Source of the DNA: a virus
Length of the DNA: 29,246 nt
IMG/VR virus record: IMGVR_UViG_3300034066_002164
Span: 1-29,246 of that record
Strand: one strand, 5' to 3'
In this document: positions 1 through 8,120 of the stretch, in pieces
How positions within the stretch are numbered: position 1 is the first letter of the stretch
How the letters are laid out: every line of letters starts with the position of its first letter
The notes under the pieces: generated by a model
Told to the model about the DNA's origin: nothing
The model's database searches: none
The model's input: the letters and a program-made list of their open reading frames with translations, nothing else
Program-made: the position numbers and the translations under genes

Positions 1-914
1 AGAGAGGCTAGTACACAAGACTCAAAACCGTAGTTTCTGTCTTTGACTATTTTTGCTACATTCTCAGCATACTTTTTGATTACTTGCATCGCCTCTTCTG
101 TACTGTAACCTTTTCCTCTATATGAGGTATTCGTGCTTGTTTTGGCTCCAAAATGGATATCTGAAAGCCCTACAAGAATAGACTTTTTAGAAGCGTTCTC
201 TTTGTCCGTCGGTCCAGTATATTTTACAGGCTCATGCTTAGGAGGATGCCATGAACCTAAGAAAGATACAAAAGGATCATATGCACCTTCTTGGAATTTG
301 AACCATTTCGACGCAGCTTCTTCCGTTTGTTTCCAACTATTCTTTTTGAACTCTTGATATAGCTGAAATTTCTTTTTCTGCAATATCTCTTGAGCTACAT
401 CTTTGACATCCCTCTCAACAAGCTGCTCATCTGTAATAGGCTCAGAGTCGTGAGTGATTCCTAGTATGCGCAAAATCTCCACAAGATAGCTTCTTGGGAT
501 TTTATGATTTCTAGAAATCTCGTTAATCGTGTGATCGTTACCGCACCAGTTAGAATAGTTTTCTTTGATGTTTCTGACTACATCTCCAGTAAGAACAACC
601 TGGCCATTAGCGGCACGCAAATACATAATATATTTGTCGTCCGTTTTATTGTAAGTGTATTTTGCAGTGAACTCGATGCCCGGCTTCCATGAAATCTCGT
701 TAGATTCGTCCGAGTGAGCCACCTCTGGGTTGCCACAAGAAGACAATTCTCTTTTGATTTTCTCGATTCCTTCTTTGTCGAAACCTAACCCTTTCAGATA
801 GGTGTTGATTCCCTTTTTTTGCTGCTTGAGTCTTTTACATTTGTCTAGAAGCTCTGCAGAGATAGGCTTTTTTTTATTTTTTAAAATTTGCGACTTTTTT
901 TTGTTTTTTTGCAT
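1..914 (-). CDS. HTH + calcineurin-like metallophosphoesterase (partial, C-terminus outside window)
   Basis: The gene runs off the left edge; about 304 N-terminal residues are visible. The N-terminus is Lys-rich. Residues about 128-152 look like a helix-turn-helix (NEISRNHKIPRSYLVEIL). At about 246-256 the motif ILVGLSDIHFG gives the D-x-H metal-binding signature that opens calcineurin-like phosphoesterase domains (D252, H254). The remaining motifs (GDxxD, GNHD) would lie beyond the edge. Known members hydrolyse phosphomonoesters or phosphodiesters with two metal ions; some act on nucleic acid ends. The HTH suggests DNA or RNA binding (inference). The ATG at 914 is the first in frame and has no Shine-Dalgarno. 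The gene follows the FN3 gene on the same strand after 94 bases. The substrate cannot be stated. Another member of the superfamily lies at 24460-25272. Confidence 0.75.
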   Translation of the reverse strand, partial: MQKNKKKSQILKNKKKPISAELLDKCKRLKQQKKGINTYLKGLGFDKEGIEKIKRELSSCGNPEVAHSDESNEISWKPGIEFTAKYTYNKTDDKYIMYLRAANGQVVLTGDVVRNIKENYSNWCGNDHTINEISRNHKIPRSYLVEILRILGITHDSEPITDEQLVERDVKDVAQEILQKKKFQLYQEFKKNSWKQTEEAASKWFKFQEGAYDPFVSFLGSWHPPKHEPVKYTGPTDKENASKKSILVGLSDIHFGAKTSTNTSYRGKGYSTEEAMQVIKKYAENVAKIVKDRNYGFESCVLAS

Positions 915-1008
915 AACTTTGTGTTACTGTGTGCTTTATGACTTACACACTCTCTGTACGTTTTTAATCAGAGTACAGGTTTTCACGTAAAACCCAGCTC
1001 TTTTAAAT

Positions 1009-1695
1009 TTATGAGGAAGTTTTTGCAGGGAAACTCACAGTCGCTCTTCCTTGAGCAAAGCTATTGTTTACAGCCCTAAGCTGTAGGTTATATGTGGTGT
1101 TACTGAGTAATCCAGAGATTACAAGAGGGCTAGCTGTACTCCTCGGTAGCCGGTCTTTCCATGTCGCTCCACCATCTAGACTATATTGATAGTTTTCTAC
1201 AGGAGGTCCCACAATCTCTGCAGGTGCAGCAAAGTTGACTGTCAACGATGTGTTCGTGTTAGTTATTGTCTGTATTGTCGGGGCAGGAAGAATCTGCACC
1301 ACAGGGTCGATAGCCGAGATGCTATAGACCTCCTCGTCGGTGAGAGTCTCAAGATCTGTGAGATCTACAACCAGCTTTTTAACTTCATACACTAACGAAT
1401 CGAACACCTCTTGGATTACCTCTGGAGTGCGCGCCACCAACTCAATAGTATCTGCCCTGAAAAAAGATGTTCCTTCCGCAGGTGCATCCTCATCAAAGTC
1501 TTCAAGCTGCGTAGGAGTACAAACACCCACAAAAATGTCATCGGTAACTTCTTTTGCGAAATTTCTAATTCTTTGTTTGATGAAAACTTTACCAGGCATC
1601 TCAACAGGCTCTATCGCCTGCACCACCAGTTTATAGGACGATATGTCAGGAAGCTCTACTGTGCTTTTTTTAACTATTTTAATGCTTTTAGCCAT
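1009..1695 (-). CDS. Fibronectin type III-containing protein, probable virion component
   Basis: A 228-residue protein. About 130 N-terminal residues are of unknown fold and rich in Val, Glu and Asp. The C-terminal ~95 residues (from about PAPTIQTI) have an FN3 pattern: SLTVNF, the YQYSLDGGATW strand and the LSNTTYNLQLRAVN strand are typical of FN3 domains on phage tail, fibre and capsid proteins. A longer reading frame starts at 1812. I chose the ATG at 1695 because the extra 39 residues are hydrophobic and would cover the whole divergent intergenic region, including its palindrome. No signal peptide is present. FN3 domains on virions are thought to bind carbohydrate at the host surface; that role is inferred here. 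It is transcribed opposite to the portal operon. Confidence 0.7.
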   Translation of the reverse strand: MAKSIKIVKKSTVELPDISSYKLVVQAIEPVEMPGKVFIKQRIRNFAKEVTDDIFVGVCTPTQLEDFDEDAPAEGTSFFRADTIELVARTPEVIQEVFDSLVYEVKKLVVDLTDLETLTDEEVYSISAIDPVVQILPAPTIQTITNTNTSLTVNFAAPAEIVGPPVENYQYSLDGGATWKDRLPRSTASPLVISGLLSNTTYNLQLRAVNNSFAQGRATVSFPAKTSS

Positions 1696-1778
1696 TACGG
1701 TATAAGATTTAGAAAACTTCTGGGTTACTATATAGAACAATAGTGTATAGTTATCGCAAACAGCAACCACAACAATAT

Positions 1779-1799
1779 CTGATACACTAAGTGTTTCAG
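1779..1799. promoter_or_regulatory. Near-perfect 21-nt palindrome in a divergent promoter region (candidate operator)
   Basis: The arms CTGATACACT and AGTGTTTCAG around a central A pair at 9 of 10 positions. The site lies between the divergent genes starting at 1695 (minus) and 1820 (plus), where both promoters must be. Its symmetry and place fit a dimeric regulator site. It could also form a short RNA hairpin in the transcript reading left. No regulator is identified. Confidence 0.45.
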
Positions 1800-1819
1800 T
1801 AAATAAAATCAATAAAATT

Positions 1820-2434
1820 ATGGAATCAACCAGCTCAGCCTATCGTTTAGGAGACATTATCGTCGGAAGCTCTGACCCAAACAAATCCATCTATTCAGCC
1901 ACAGGACAAAAAATAGCTCAGGACGGTGTTGAGATTTACGGTAATCCAAAAGATATTAAAAAAATCAGTGAAGAGCTCACTAGATCTATGATGCGTCACG
2001 GCGGAGAATTGTTGCCCCAAAGACAAGAAAAACCTAAAAAGACCGTGAGCAGAAAAGGTATAAAGAAAAAGAGCAACTCATCCTTTTCAGGCATGATGTC
2101 TCGCCCAAGTCTTAATGATGTATCTTACGAGCCGGAATATATAGAACCATTGAAAGAGACTCCAGTTGTTTTAGAGACAGTCCAGTTTGAAAATTCTTTT
2201 GGTAATATTAAAGCCAAGGTCGAGCATCTGGTTGAGTCAGAGCTGGCTTTCATGTTGATCTTTACTGATGAAGATGCTATGGTATTTGAGCCTAGGATAG
2301 GAGAAACTCTTGTATTGCGTAAGCCTAATCGCCAGAAACAAGAAGTATACTATCCTGGAGTCACTTTCGATATGCCAGAAACCAGTAAGAAACTAATGAT
2401 TTTGTTTAAAGTACCTGAAACTACAGAGGAATAA
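1820..2434 (+). CDS. Unknown protein, first gene of portal/RNR operon
   Basis: 204 residues, not recognised. An N-terminal ~75-residue segment is followed by a basic linker at about 66-88 (KKTVSRKGIKKKS). A C-terminal segment has alternating hydrophobic strands (AFMLIFTDEDAMVF, EVYYPGVTFDMPE, LMILFKV), suggesting a small beta domain. No cysteines, signal peptide or membrane helix. It starts the rightward operon; the next ORF begins 2 bases after its stop and the portal follows. That position is often taken by packaging, head or portal-accessory genes, so a structural or assembly role is a reasonable inference, nothing more. No Shine-Dalgarno precedes the ATG, only an A/T tract. Confidence 0.75.
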   Translation: MESTSSAYRLGDIIVGSSDPNKSIYSATGQKIAQDGVEIYGNPKDIKKISEELTRSMMRHGGELLPQRQEKPKKTVSRKGIKKKSNSSFSGMMSRPSLNDVSYEPEYIEPLKETPVVLETVQFENSFGNIKAKVEHLVESELAFMLIFTDEDAMVFEPRIGETLVLRKPNRQKQEVYYPGVTFDMPETSKKLMILFKVPETTEE

Positions 2435-2436
2435 CT

Positions 2437-2604
2437 ATGGAAAAAAATGGAATGCTAACAGAAAAATCGCTTAGCGATTTCGATAACACAAAAAAAGCCG
2501 AATACTACGACAAAGAAGGTTTCTGTGTAGCTGATGAGGCTAACAAACAAAAACTCAAAAGCCCTCAGAAAATAAACATTTCTGAAATAGAAAACGAAGA
2601 TTAA
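2437..2604 (+). CDS. Small hypothetical protein (55 aa) between operon leader gene and portal
   Basis: An uninterrupted 55-codon frame fills the gap between the genes at 1820 and 2607. It starts 2 bases after the upstream TAA and ends 2 bases before the portal ATG, the same tight spacing as its neighbours, which is the main support that it is real. The product is charged (MEKNGMLTEKSLSDFDNTKK at the start) and ends in an acidic tail (SEIENED). No motif is recognised. The sequence KAEYYDKEGFCVADE looks like a short structured element. It may be a small head- or portal-associated protein, by position only. Confidence 0.65.
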   Translation: MEKNGMLTEKSLSDFDNTKKAEYYDKEGFCVADEANKQKLKSPQKINISEIENED

Positions 2605-2606
2605 AC

Positions 2607-4361
2607 ATGACGACTCCAGACGATCCGCAAAGTTATTTTAAAGTTGGTGATAACGGAAGAGACCGATACTCTAATCCGTTTTACAACATTCCTCTGCAGT
2701 ACTTGCCGATGAATATCGAGGGCATGCTCTTATGGGCAGAGCATTTCCTCTATAGAAACGGTTTTTACAAACAGGCTCTTAATAGAATAGCTAATTACTT
2801 CATAACATCTTTAAGCATTGAGTGCGATGATGAAGAAGCTAAAAAGACATATCAAGAAGTATTAGACCAGCTAGGCTGGAAGAAAATATGCTCTAAAGCA
2901 GGTTTAAACTTACTGGCTTATGGTAACGAGTTCGTCACCGTCAATCAGGGGTTCCACAGATATCTTGTTTGTCCTAGCTGCGCAAAGTCTTCAAACATCG
3001 ATAAAATTAATAATTTCGAATTCAACAAAGGTAAATACACTATGCTTTGTTTGAAGTGTAATTATAAAGGAGAACATAAAGTTGCAGACAAGCCAGCCAA
3101 CGACATAGAAAAGATTCATGTGGTTCATTGGCCTGCAAAAGAAATCAAAATTCGCTACGAAGAAACAACTGGAGAAGCCGAGTTCTTTTGGGATATTCCG
3201 CAGCAGTACGCTAAGAAAGTAACAACTAAAAACAACAAGTTTTATAGTAAGAAAACACCTAAAGTGGTTTTCGACTGCATCTTTAACAAGACGATGCTCT
3301 CGTTTAATTCTAAAAACTTTCTGCATCTAAAACTGGATACTCCTAGCACAATCAGAACTGACGGGAAATCCATCCCTCCCAGTATGTTTATTTTTGAAGA
3401 TCTTTTCATGCTTCAAACTTTGAAAAGATATAATGAAGTTATTTGCTTCGAAGATATTGCTCCATTCCGTGTTATCTCTATGGGTGACGCTACCAATCCG
3501 GCAGCAAATCCTCTCTTGAACCAAAACGGAGGCATATGGTCTAGCGCCGTAGACTCTATGATTGAAGAGCATAGAAGGGATCCAGGATCATATCATAAGT
3601 TTCCATTTAATCTTAACTACCAACAGTTAGGCGGCGAAGGCACAAAGCTGGCTCCTGTAGAGATGATGGAGCATGCCAAGAATGCTATATTGAACGCTCT
3701 TGATGTTCCTGTAGAGATGTTCCAGATGAGCTTTCAACAACAGGCCGCAGGTCCTATGTTGCGTATGTTTGAGAATGCTTGGAGCGTTATCCCAAGTAAC
3801 TACAACACTATGCTGAACCATATCGGTATGGTAGTCAGTAATATTATGGGTTTACCTAAAGCGAAGATTAGTCTTATTCCGATTACTTTCTCTGACGATA
3901 TGGAGAGAAAAGGTGTGGTTGGTCAGCTCGTCAGCGCAAATGCTATTGCAAGAAGCGAGCTGCTTAAACTATACAACTTCGATTATTCTGACCAGATCAG
4001 AAAGAAAATGGAAGAAGACAGAGTTACTCAGGAGCTTCAGCAAGAAGAACAGGAGCGCCAGCAGATTGCACAAGCCACTCAGCAGAATGTTATGCAGATG
4101 CTTCAGGGACAACAACAGCAAGGACAGCCTGGAGCTGCTCCTGGCGGAGGTGGAGGAGGTATGACTCCTCAAGACGCACTTGCGCAAGCTCAGCAAATAG
4201 CTCAGCAATTGTTCCCAATGGATGGTGCGCAGAGAAGATCGCAATTACAGCAAATAAAGGCACAAGATCAGGAGTTATACGCTCAGGTGAAGTCGCAGTT
4301 AGAGCAGATGACCTCTCAGAGCAAGTCGCAGGGATTACAACAAGCCAAATCAGCACAATGA
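2607..4361 (+). CDS. Phage portal protein with internal zinc ribbon
   Basis: 584 residues. The portal is a dodecameric ring at the capsid vertex through which DNA is packaged and ejected. The call rests on overall character: an N-terminal LPMNIEGMLLWAEHFLYRNGFYKQALNRIANYF segment typical of the start of portals, central alpha/beta regions, the DVPVEMFQMSF...AAGPMLRMFENA segment that resembles the portal stem/wing region, and a long Gln-rich C-terminus (about 470-584). Unusual is a CPSC...CLKC pair at C122, C125, C148 and C151, a likely zinc ribbon inserted in the N-terminal half, which most portals lack. A Gly6 run sits near residue 515. Its TGA overlaps the nrdA ATG by 4 bases. Confidence 0.8.
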   Translation: MTTPDDPQSYFKVGDNGRDRYSNPFYNIPLQYLPMNIEGMLLWAEHFLYRNGFYKQALNRIANYFITSLSIECDDEEAKKTYQEVLDQLGWKKICSKAGLNLLAYGNEFVTVNQGFHRYLVCPSCAKSSNIDKINNFEFNKGKYTMLCLKCNYKGEHKVADKPANDIEKIHVVHWPAKEIKIRYEETTGEAEFFWDIPQQYAKKVTTKNNKFYSKKTPKVVFDCIFNKTMLSFNSKNFLHLKLDTPSTIRTDGKSIPPSMFIFEDLFMLQTLKRYNEVICFEDIAPFRVISMGDATNPAANPLLNQNGGIWSSAVDSMIEEHRRDPGSYHKFPFNLNYQQLGGEGTKLAPVEMMEHAKNAILNALDVPVEMFQMSFQQQAAGPMLRMFENAWSVIPSNYNTMLNHIGMVVSNIMGLPKAKISLIPITFSDDMERKGVVGQLVSANAIARSELLKLYNFDYSDQIRKKMEEDRVTQELQQEEQERQQIAQATQQNVMQMLQGQQQQGQPGAAPGGGGGGMTPQDALAQAQQIAQQLFPMDGAQRRSQLQQIKAQDQELYAQVKSQLEQMTSQSKSQGLQQAKSAQ

Positions 4362-6619
4362 GCGAAAAAATTCTAAACGTAACAAAAAGAAACGGTAGTC
4401 TGGTACCTTTTAATGTTGAGAACATTAATAAAGTAATTAAATGGGCTACACACGGTATATCTGGTGTGAGTGTCTCGGATATCGAGATAAACACAAAACT
4501 CAACCTAGTCGAGGGTATCTCGACCAGTGAGATCCATAAGGTGTTAATTGAGTCAGCTATTAATCTATTTAACGAAGAGTCTCCTAACTATCAGAAAGTG
4601 GCAGCCAATCTTCTAAACTACCAGCTTCGTAAAGATGTCTGGGGAGGAAAACACCCGCCTAGGCTTTTTGAGTTTATTACTAATTGTACAAACAAAGGAT
4701 TGTATCATCCTGAAATTTTAGAAAAATATTCTAAATGCGAGATCGATAAGCTTGATGACAAAATTAATCACGATCGAGACTATAACTTTACATATGCAGG
4801 ATTGAAGCAACTCTGTGATAAGTATTTTATACAAAACCGCAAAACAAAAGAACTCTTTGAGACTCCGCAGTTTGCTTACATGCTTGTGTCTATGGTTAGC
4901 TTTATAAACTATCCAGAAGACATTCGTTTGACCTATGTAAAGCGAGCCTATGATAGATACAGTAAACATAAGGTCAATCTGCCCACACCTCAGATGGCTG
5001 GGTTACGCGGCACTCTCAAACAATATGCTTCATGTTGCCTGATAGATGTCGACGACTCGAAAGAGTCTATATTCAGCAGCAATACCGCTACAGGTTTCGC
5101 TACATGTCAGCGATATGGTATAGGAATTAACTTCGGTAGAATCAGAGGCAAGAACACAGAGATAGGCAACGGTAGCGTTGTTCATACCGGAGTAATTCCT
5201 TTTCTTAAAGTGTTTGAAGCTACTGTAAAGAGCTGTCAGCAAAACGGAATTAGGGGCGGTGGAGCTACCGTTAATTTTCCTATCTGGCATTATGACATCG
5301 AAGATGTCCTCGTATTGAAGAATAATGGAGGTACAGAAGACAGCCGCGTCAGAAAGATTGACTATGTGATTCAGTTCTCAAAACTGTTTTACGATAGAAT
5401 TCAGCGCGGAGAAAACATCACGCTTTTTTCACCCCACGAAGTCAAAGATCTGTACAACACTTTTGGTCTTCCTGAGTTTGATGAACTATATTTGAAATAC
5501 GAAAAAGACCCTAAAATCAAATATAGAAAGACCGTCAAATCATCTAGCTTGATAAGTCTCTTCATTAAAGAACGTGCAGAGACATCTAGAATCTATGTTA
5601 TGAACATGGATCACTGTAACGAACACAGTCCTTTCTTGGACCGTGTAACTATGACAAATCTGTGTGTGGAAGTAACTCATCCAACAGTTCCCATTAAACA
5701 TATTGATGATCCTGAAGGCGAAATAGGTATTTGTGTCTTGTCAGCTATTAATCTTCTAGAGATAAAAGATGACGAAGACCTGAGAGACACTTGCGATATT
5801 ATTGTTAGACAGCTCGACGAGCTCATTGACTATCAGGGTTATTTCACTCCAGCAGCCGAAAGGTTTACTAAGAGATGGAGAAGTCTTGGAGTTGGTATTA
5901 CCAATCTTGCCGCTTATTTTGCAAAAAATAACTTTAAGTATACTGATAGAGGAGCTTCAGAGTTCGCTAGCAATATCATGGAAAAGATCCAGTACTATCT
6001 GATTAGCACTTCGATTGATTTGGCCGAAGAAAAAGGTCCGTGCGAATACTTCAGCAAAACCAAGTATGCGAAAGGAATTCTTCCTATTGATACATATAAG
6101 AAGAAATTAGACTCAGTGTTACCTCATAAGCCTCTGCTTGATTGGGAGTCGCTGAGAGCCAGGATACTTGTATCAGGTATGCGTCACAGTACACTGACTG
6201 CTCTTATGCCTGCAGAGTCTAGTTCTGTAATTCAGAACTCTACAAATGGAGTCGAGCCTGTTCGTTCGCTTCTTACATTCAAGGGTTCTAAGGCTAATTC
6301 TGTACCAGTACTTGTACCTAATTATACATCATGCAAAAATAAATACACTTTGGCGTTTGATATGCCGAATAATATTGAATGGATTAACATTATAGCGAGT
6401 CTGCAGAAGTGGGTAGATATGAGTATTTCCGCAAATCTTTATTATAATCCTGATCATTATGCTAACAAAATGCTGCCTGATTCGGTTATAATTAAAGAGT
6501 TACTGTATGCCTATAGTATGGGTGTGAAAACACTCTATTATAATAATATGCAGGACGGAGACAAACAATCAGCCTCAGGAGCGGAAGACTCTTGTGCAAG
6601 TGGAGCATGCGCTATATAA
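4358..6619 (+). CDS. nrdA: Class Ia ribonucleoside-diphosphate reductase, alpha subunit
   Basis: 753 residues, close to E. coli NrdA (761). It reduces NDPs to dNDPs using a radical delivered from NrdB. An N-terminal ATP-cone (about 7-95, VTKRNGSLVPFNVENINKVI) predicts allosteric activity control. Catalytic residues are present: C226 (SCCLID) and C459 (GICVLSA) as the redox pair, C436 as the thiyl radical site, and N434 and E438 in TNLCVEV. The YY radical-transfer pair lies near the C-terminus (LYYNN), and the tail CASGACAI carries the C746/C751 pair that is re-reduced by thioredoxin or glutaredoxin. The ATG lies inside the portal stop (ATGA), so translation is probably coupled to the portal. 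nrdB follows after 4 bases. No intein or split is visible. Confidence 0.97.
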   Translation: MSEKILNVTKRNGSLVPFNVENINKVIKWATHGISGVSVSDIEINTKLNLVEGISTSEIHKVLIESAINLFNEESPNYQKVAANLLNYQLRKDVWGGKHPPRLFEFITNCTNKGLYHPEILEKYSKCEIDKLDDKINHDRDYNFTYAGLKQLCDKYFIQNRKTKELFETPQFAYMLVSMVSFINYPEDIRLTYVKRAYDRYSKHKVNLPTPQMAGLRGTLKQYASCCLIDVDDSKESIFSSNTATGFATCQRYGIGINFGRIRGKNTEIGNGSVVHTGVIPFLKVFEATVKSCQQNGIRGGGATVNFPIWHYDIEDVLVLKNNGGTEDSRVRKIDYVIQFSKLFYDRIQRGENITLFSPHEVKDLYNTFGLPEFDELYLKYEKDPKIKYRKTVKSSSLISLFIKERAETSRIYVMNMDHCNEHSPFLDRVTMTNLCVEVTHPTVPIKHIDDPEGEIGICVLSAINLLEIKDDEDLRDTCDIIVRQLDELIDYQGYFTPAAERFTKRWRSLGVGITNLAAYFAKNNFKYTDRGASEFASNIMEKIQYYLISTSIDLAEEKGPCEYFSKTKYAKGILPIDTYKKKLDSVLPHKPLLDWESLRARILVSGMRHSTLTALMPAESSSVIQNSTNGVEPVRSLLTFKGSKANSVPVLVPNYTSCKNKYTLAFDMPNNIEWINIIASLQKWVDMSISANLYYNPDHYANKMLPDSVIIKELLYAYSMGVKTLYYNNMQDGDKQSASGAEDSCASGACAI

Positions 6620-6623
6620 ACAT

Positions 6624-7685
6624 ATGAGTACTGTACTTAACACAAATAATGTAGATACTAGGTTTCAGCCTCTTTTCTTTGGACAGCCTCTAGCATTACA
6701 GAGATACGATAAGCTTAAATATCCTAAACTATATGAGCTTGCCGAAAGAATGGAAGAGTATTTCTGGCGCGCCAATGAAGTCAGCCTAGTCAAAGATCGT
6801 AATGACTATGATGATTTGACCGAGACTGAAAAGTTTGTTTTTGACACAAACCTAAAATGGCAGACAGCGACTGACTCGATGCTCTCTAGAAGTTTGAATA
6901 CTCTTGGAAGATATGTATCCAATCCAGAACTTGAAGCATGCATTCAGGTATGGTCTTTCTTCGAATCCAATATTCATTCTAGGTCATATTCGCATATTCT
7001 CAAGAATGTCTATCCTGACGAGTCTGTTTTCTGGGATTCTATTCTTCAGGACGAAGAAGTAGTTAGAAGGGCCAATGAAATTAAAAACGATTATGATAGC
7101 TTCTTCAATGACGAAGGAGATGCTAAGCAGAAGATTTTTAACGCGCTTTTATCCACACAGATAACAGAAGGATTAGCTTTTTATACTTCGTTTGTGTGCA
7201 GCTTTTTCTTTGCTGCTAGAGGCAAGATGGAAGGTAATGGCAAAATCATTAAGTTCATCGCTAGAGATGAGAATCTACATGTAGCTGTAAGCCAGAACGT
7301 ACTGTCCTACCTCAGAGATAATGAAGACGAGGGTTTCGTAGATTTGGTGAAACAGAATCAGGAAAAAGTTTATGATGCCTATCATATGGCTGTAGAACAT
7401 GAAAAGAGATGGGCTGACTACCTTTTCAGCAGAGGTCCCCTTCTAGGGCTTAATGCAGATATCCTGAAGGGTTATATCGAGTGGCTTGCTAACAACCGGC
7501 TCGCCTCTTTAGGTTATAAGAAAATGTTTGGAGTTAAAAAGAACCCTCTGGGTGCATGGTATGATCAATTCATGAACTCTGAAAAGATTCAATTTGCTCC
7601 TCAGGAAACAGAGCTTACAGCGTATAAAATAGGAGCTAGAGATACACAAGTAAACTTGAGTGAATTCTCAGACATAGAATTATAA
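6624..7685 (+). CDS. nrdB: Class Ia ribonucleoside-diphosphate reductase, beta subunit
   Basis: 353 residues. It houses the di-metal site and tyrosyl radical for NrdA. By comparison with E. coli NrdB: D84, H118, the radical Tyr122 (IHSRSY), Glu182 (TEGLAFY), and the E-x2-H pair in ARDENLH (E216, H219) are visible. The first helix reads WSFFESNIH, so the Glu is four rather than three residues before His118; see findings. The C-terminus ends in SEFSDIEL, the usual acidic peptide that docks on NrdA. I chose the ATG at 6624, 4 bases after the nrdA stop, because MSTVLNTN then aligns with other NrdB N-termini; a frame from 6594 would add ten residues inside nrdA. Confidence 0.95.
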   Translation: MSTVLNTNNVDTRFQPLFFGQPLALQRYDKLKYPKLYELAERMEEYFWRANEVSLVKDRNDYDDLTETEKFVFDTNLKWQTATDSMLSRSLNTLGRYVSNPELEACIQVWSFFESNIHSRSYSHILKNVYPDESVFWDSILQDEEVVRRANEIKNDYDSFFNDEGDAKQKIFNALLSTQITEGLAFYTSFVCSFFFAARGKMEGNGKIIKFIARDENLHVAVSQNVLSYLRDNEDEGFVDLVKQNQEKVYDAYHMAVEHEKRWADYLFSRGPLLGLNADILKGYIEWLANNRLASLGYKKMFGVKKNPLGAWYDQFMNSEKIQFAPQETELTAYKIGARDTQVNLSEFSDIEL

Positions 7686-7686
7686 T

Positions 7687-8076
7687 ATGCCAAAAAAACC
7701 AGCTTATAAATGTGTAGTTAGTGGAAAGCCTATTCCTAAAGAGCGCGTAGAAGCACTCATATCTTTAGGCATACCAGAGACAAGGTGGACTTGCGTGGAG
7801 CACGCTCTAGATGTGCCTAGAAAAGGTATTTATCTAGGCGAGGTGGGTACCAGTGAGCTCTTGATAGTTGATAAAGTCTATAACGACTCTGTGCGCTCTG
7901 TTTTCAGGGGTTCCAGTAAGGCTGCTAGCAAAGCCTCCACCGAGGCAGAGGCTCCCGACGATGGCGAAGAGTCCTCAGTAGACTATAATGAACGAGAGTT
8001 GAACTATTATAATTCTAGCGACGAGCAAGTCGACCCAGAAGAAAAAATAGAAATTATCAAGCGACATAACCCGTAG
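7687..8076 (+). CDS. Small protein with degenerate TraR/DksA-like zinc-finger motif
   Basis: 129 residues. The N-terminal ~40 residues read like the zinc-finger end of TraR/DksA-type proteins (SGKPIPKERVEAL, then TCVEHA), with C-x2-S and C-x2-H in place of two C-x2-C pairs. Known family members bind the RNA polymerase secondary channel and change promoter choice, but they normally have a coiled-coil that is absent here, so function is uncertain. The C-terminal half is low-complexity and acidic (SSKAASKASTEAEAPDDGEE, then DEQVDPEEK). It follows nrdB after 1 base and is probably co-transcribed. It ends just before the hairpin at 8081-8120. Confidence 0.6.
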   Translation: MPKKPAYKCVVSGKPIPKERVEALISLGIPETRWTCVEHALDVPRKGIYLGEVGTSELLIVDKVYNDSVRSVFRGSSKAASKASTEAEAPDDGEESSVDYNERELNYYNSSDEQVDPEEKIEIIKRHNP

Positions 8077-8080
8077 TTTT

Positions 8081-8120
8081 GGCTATAATAGATATACAAA
8101 AACCCAATATCTATTATGCC
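8081..8120 (+). promoter_or_regulatory. Hairpin that buries the start codon of the next gene
   Basis: ATAATAGATAT (8085-8095) and ATATCTATTAT (8107-8117) are perfect 11-bp arms around an 11-nt loop. GGC (8081-8083) and GCC (8118-8120) add 3 bp with one bulged T. The ATG of the downstream gene (8116-8118) lies in the 3' arm. The same stretch contains TATAAT (8084-8089), so a promoter is an alternative or overlapping reading. Either way it is a probable control point at the entry to the lysis module. Confidence 0.55.

Noticed and set aside
914-921. TAACTTTG on the plus strand, like a Bacteroidota -7 box (TAnnTTTG)
   Set aside because: No TTG at the right distance and no plus-strand gene follows for 900 bases.
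978-994. Hairpin GGTTTT/AAAACC between the FN3 gene and the partial phosphoesterase gene, with CTGTAC/GTACAG nearby
   Set aside because: Short stems, no U tract on the reading strand; too weak to call a terminator.
1009-1812. Longer start (1812) for the FN3 gene
   Set aside because: The extra residues are unlike a virion protein and would cover the whole divergent region and its palindrome.
4090-4503. 137-residue minus-strand reading frame over the portal/nrdA junction
   Set aside because: It is antisense to the Gln-rich portal tail and nrdA start; composition follows the repeats on the other strand.
6594-6623. Upstream start of nrdB inside nrdA
   Set aside because: The ATG at 6624 gives the normal NrdB N-terminus and a 4-base gap.
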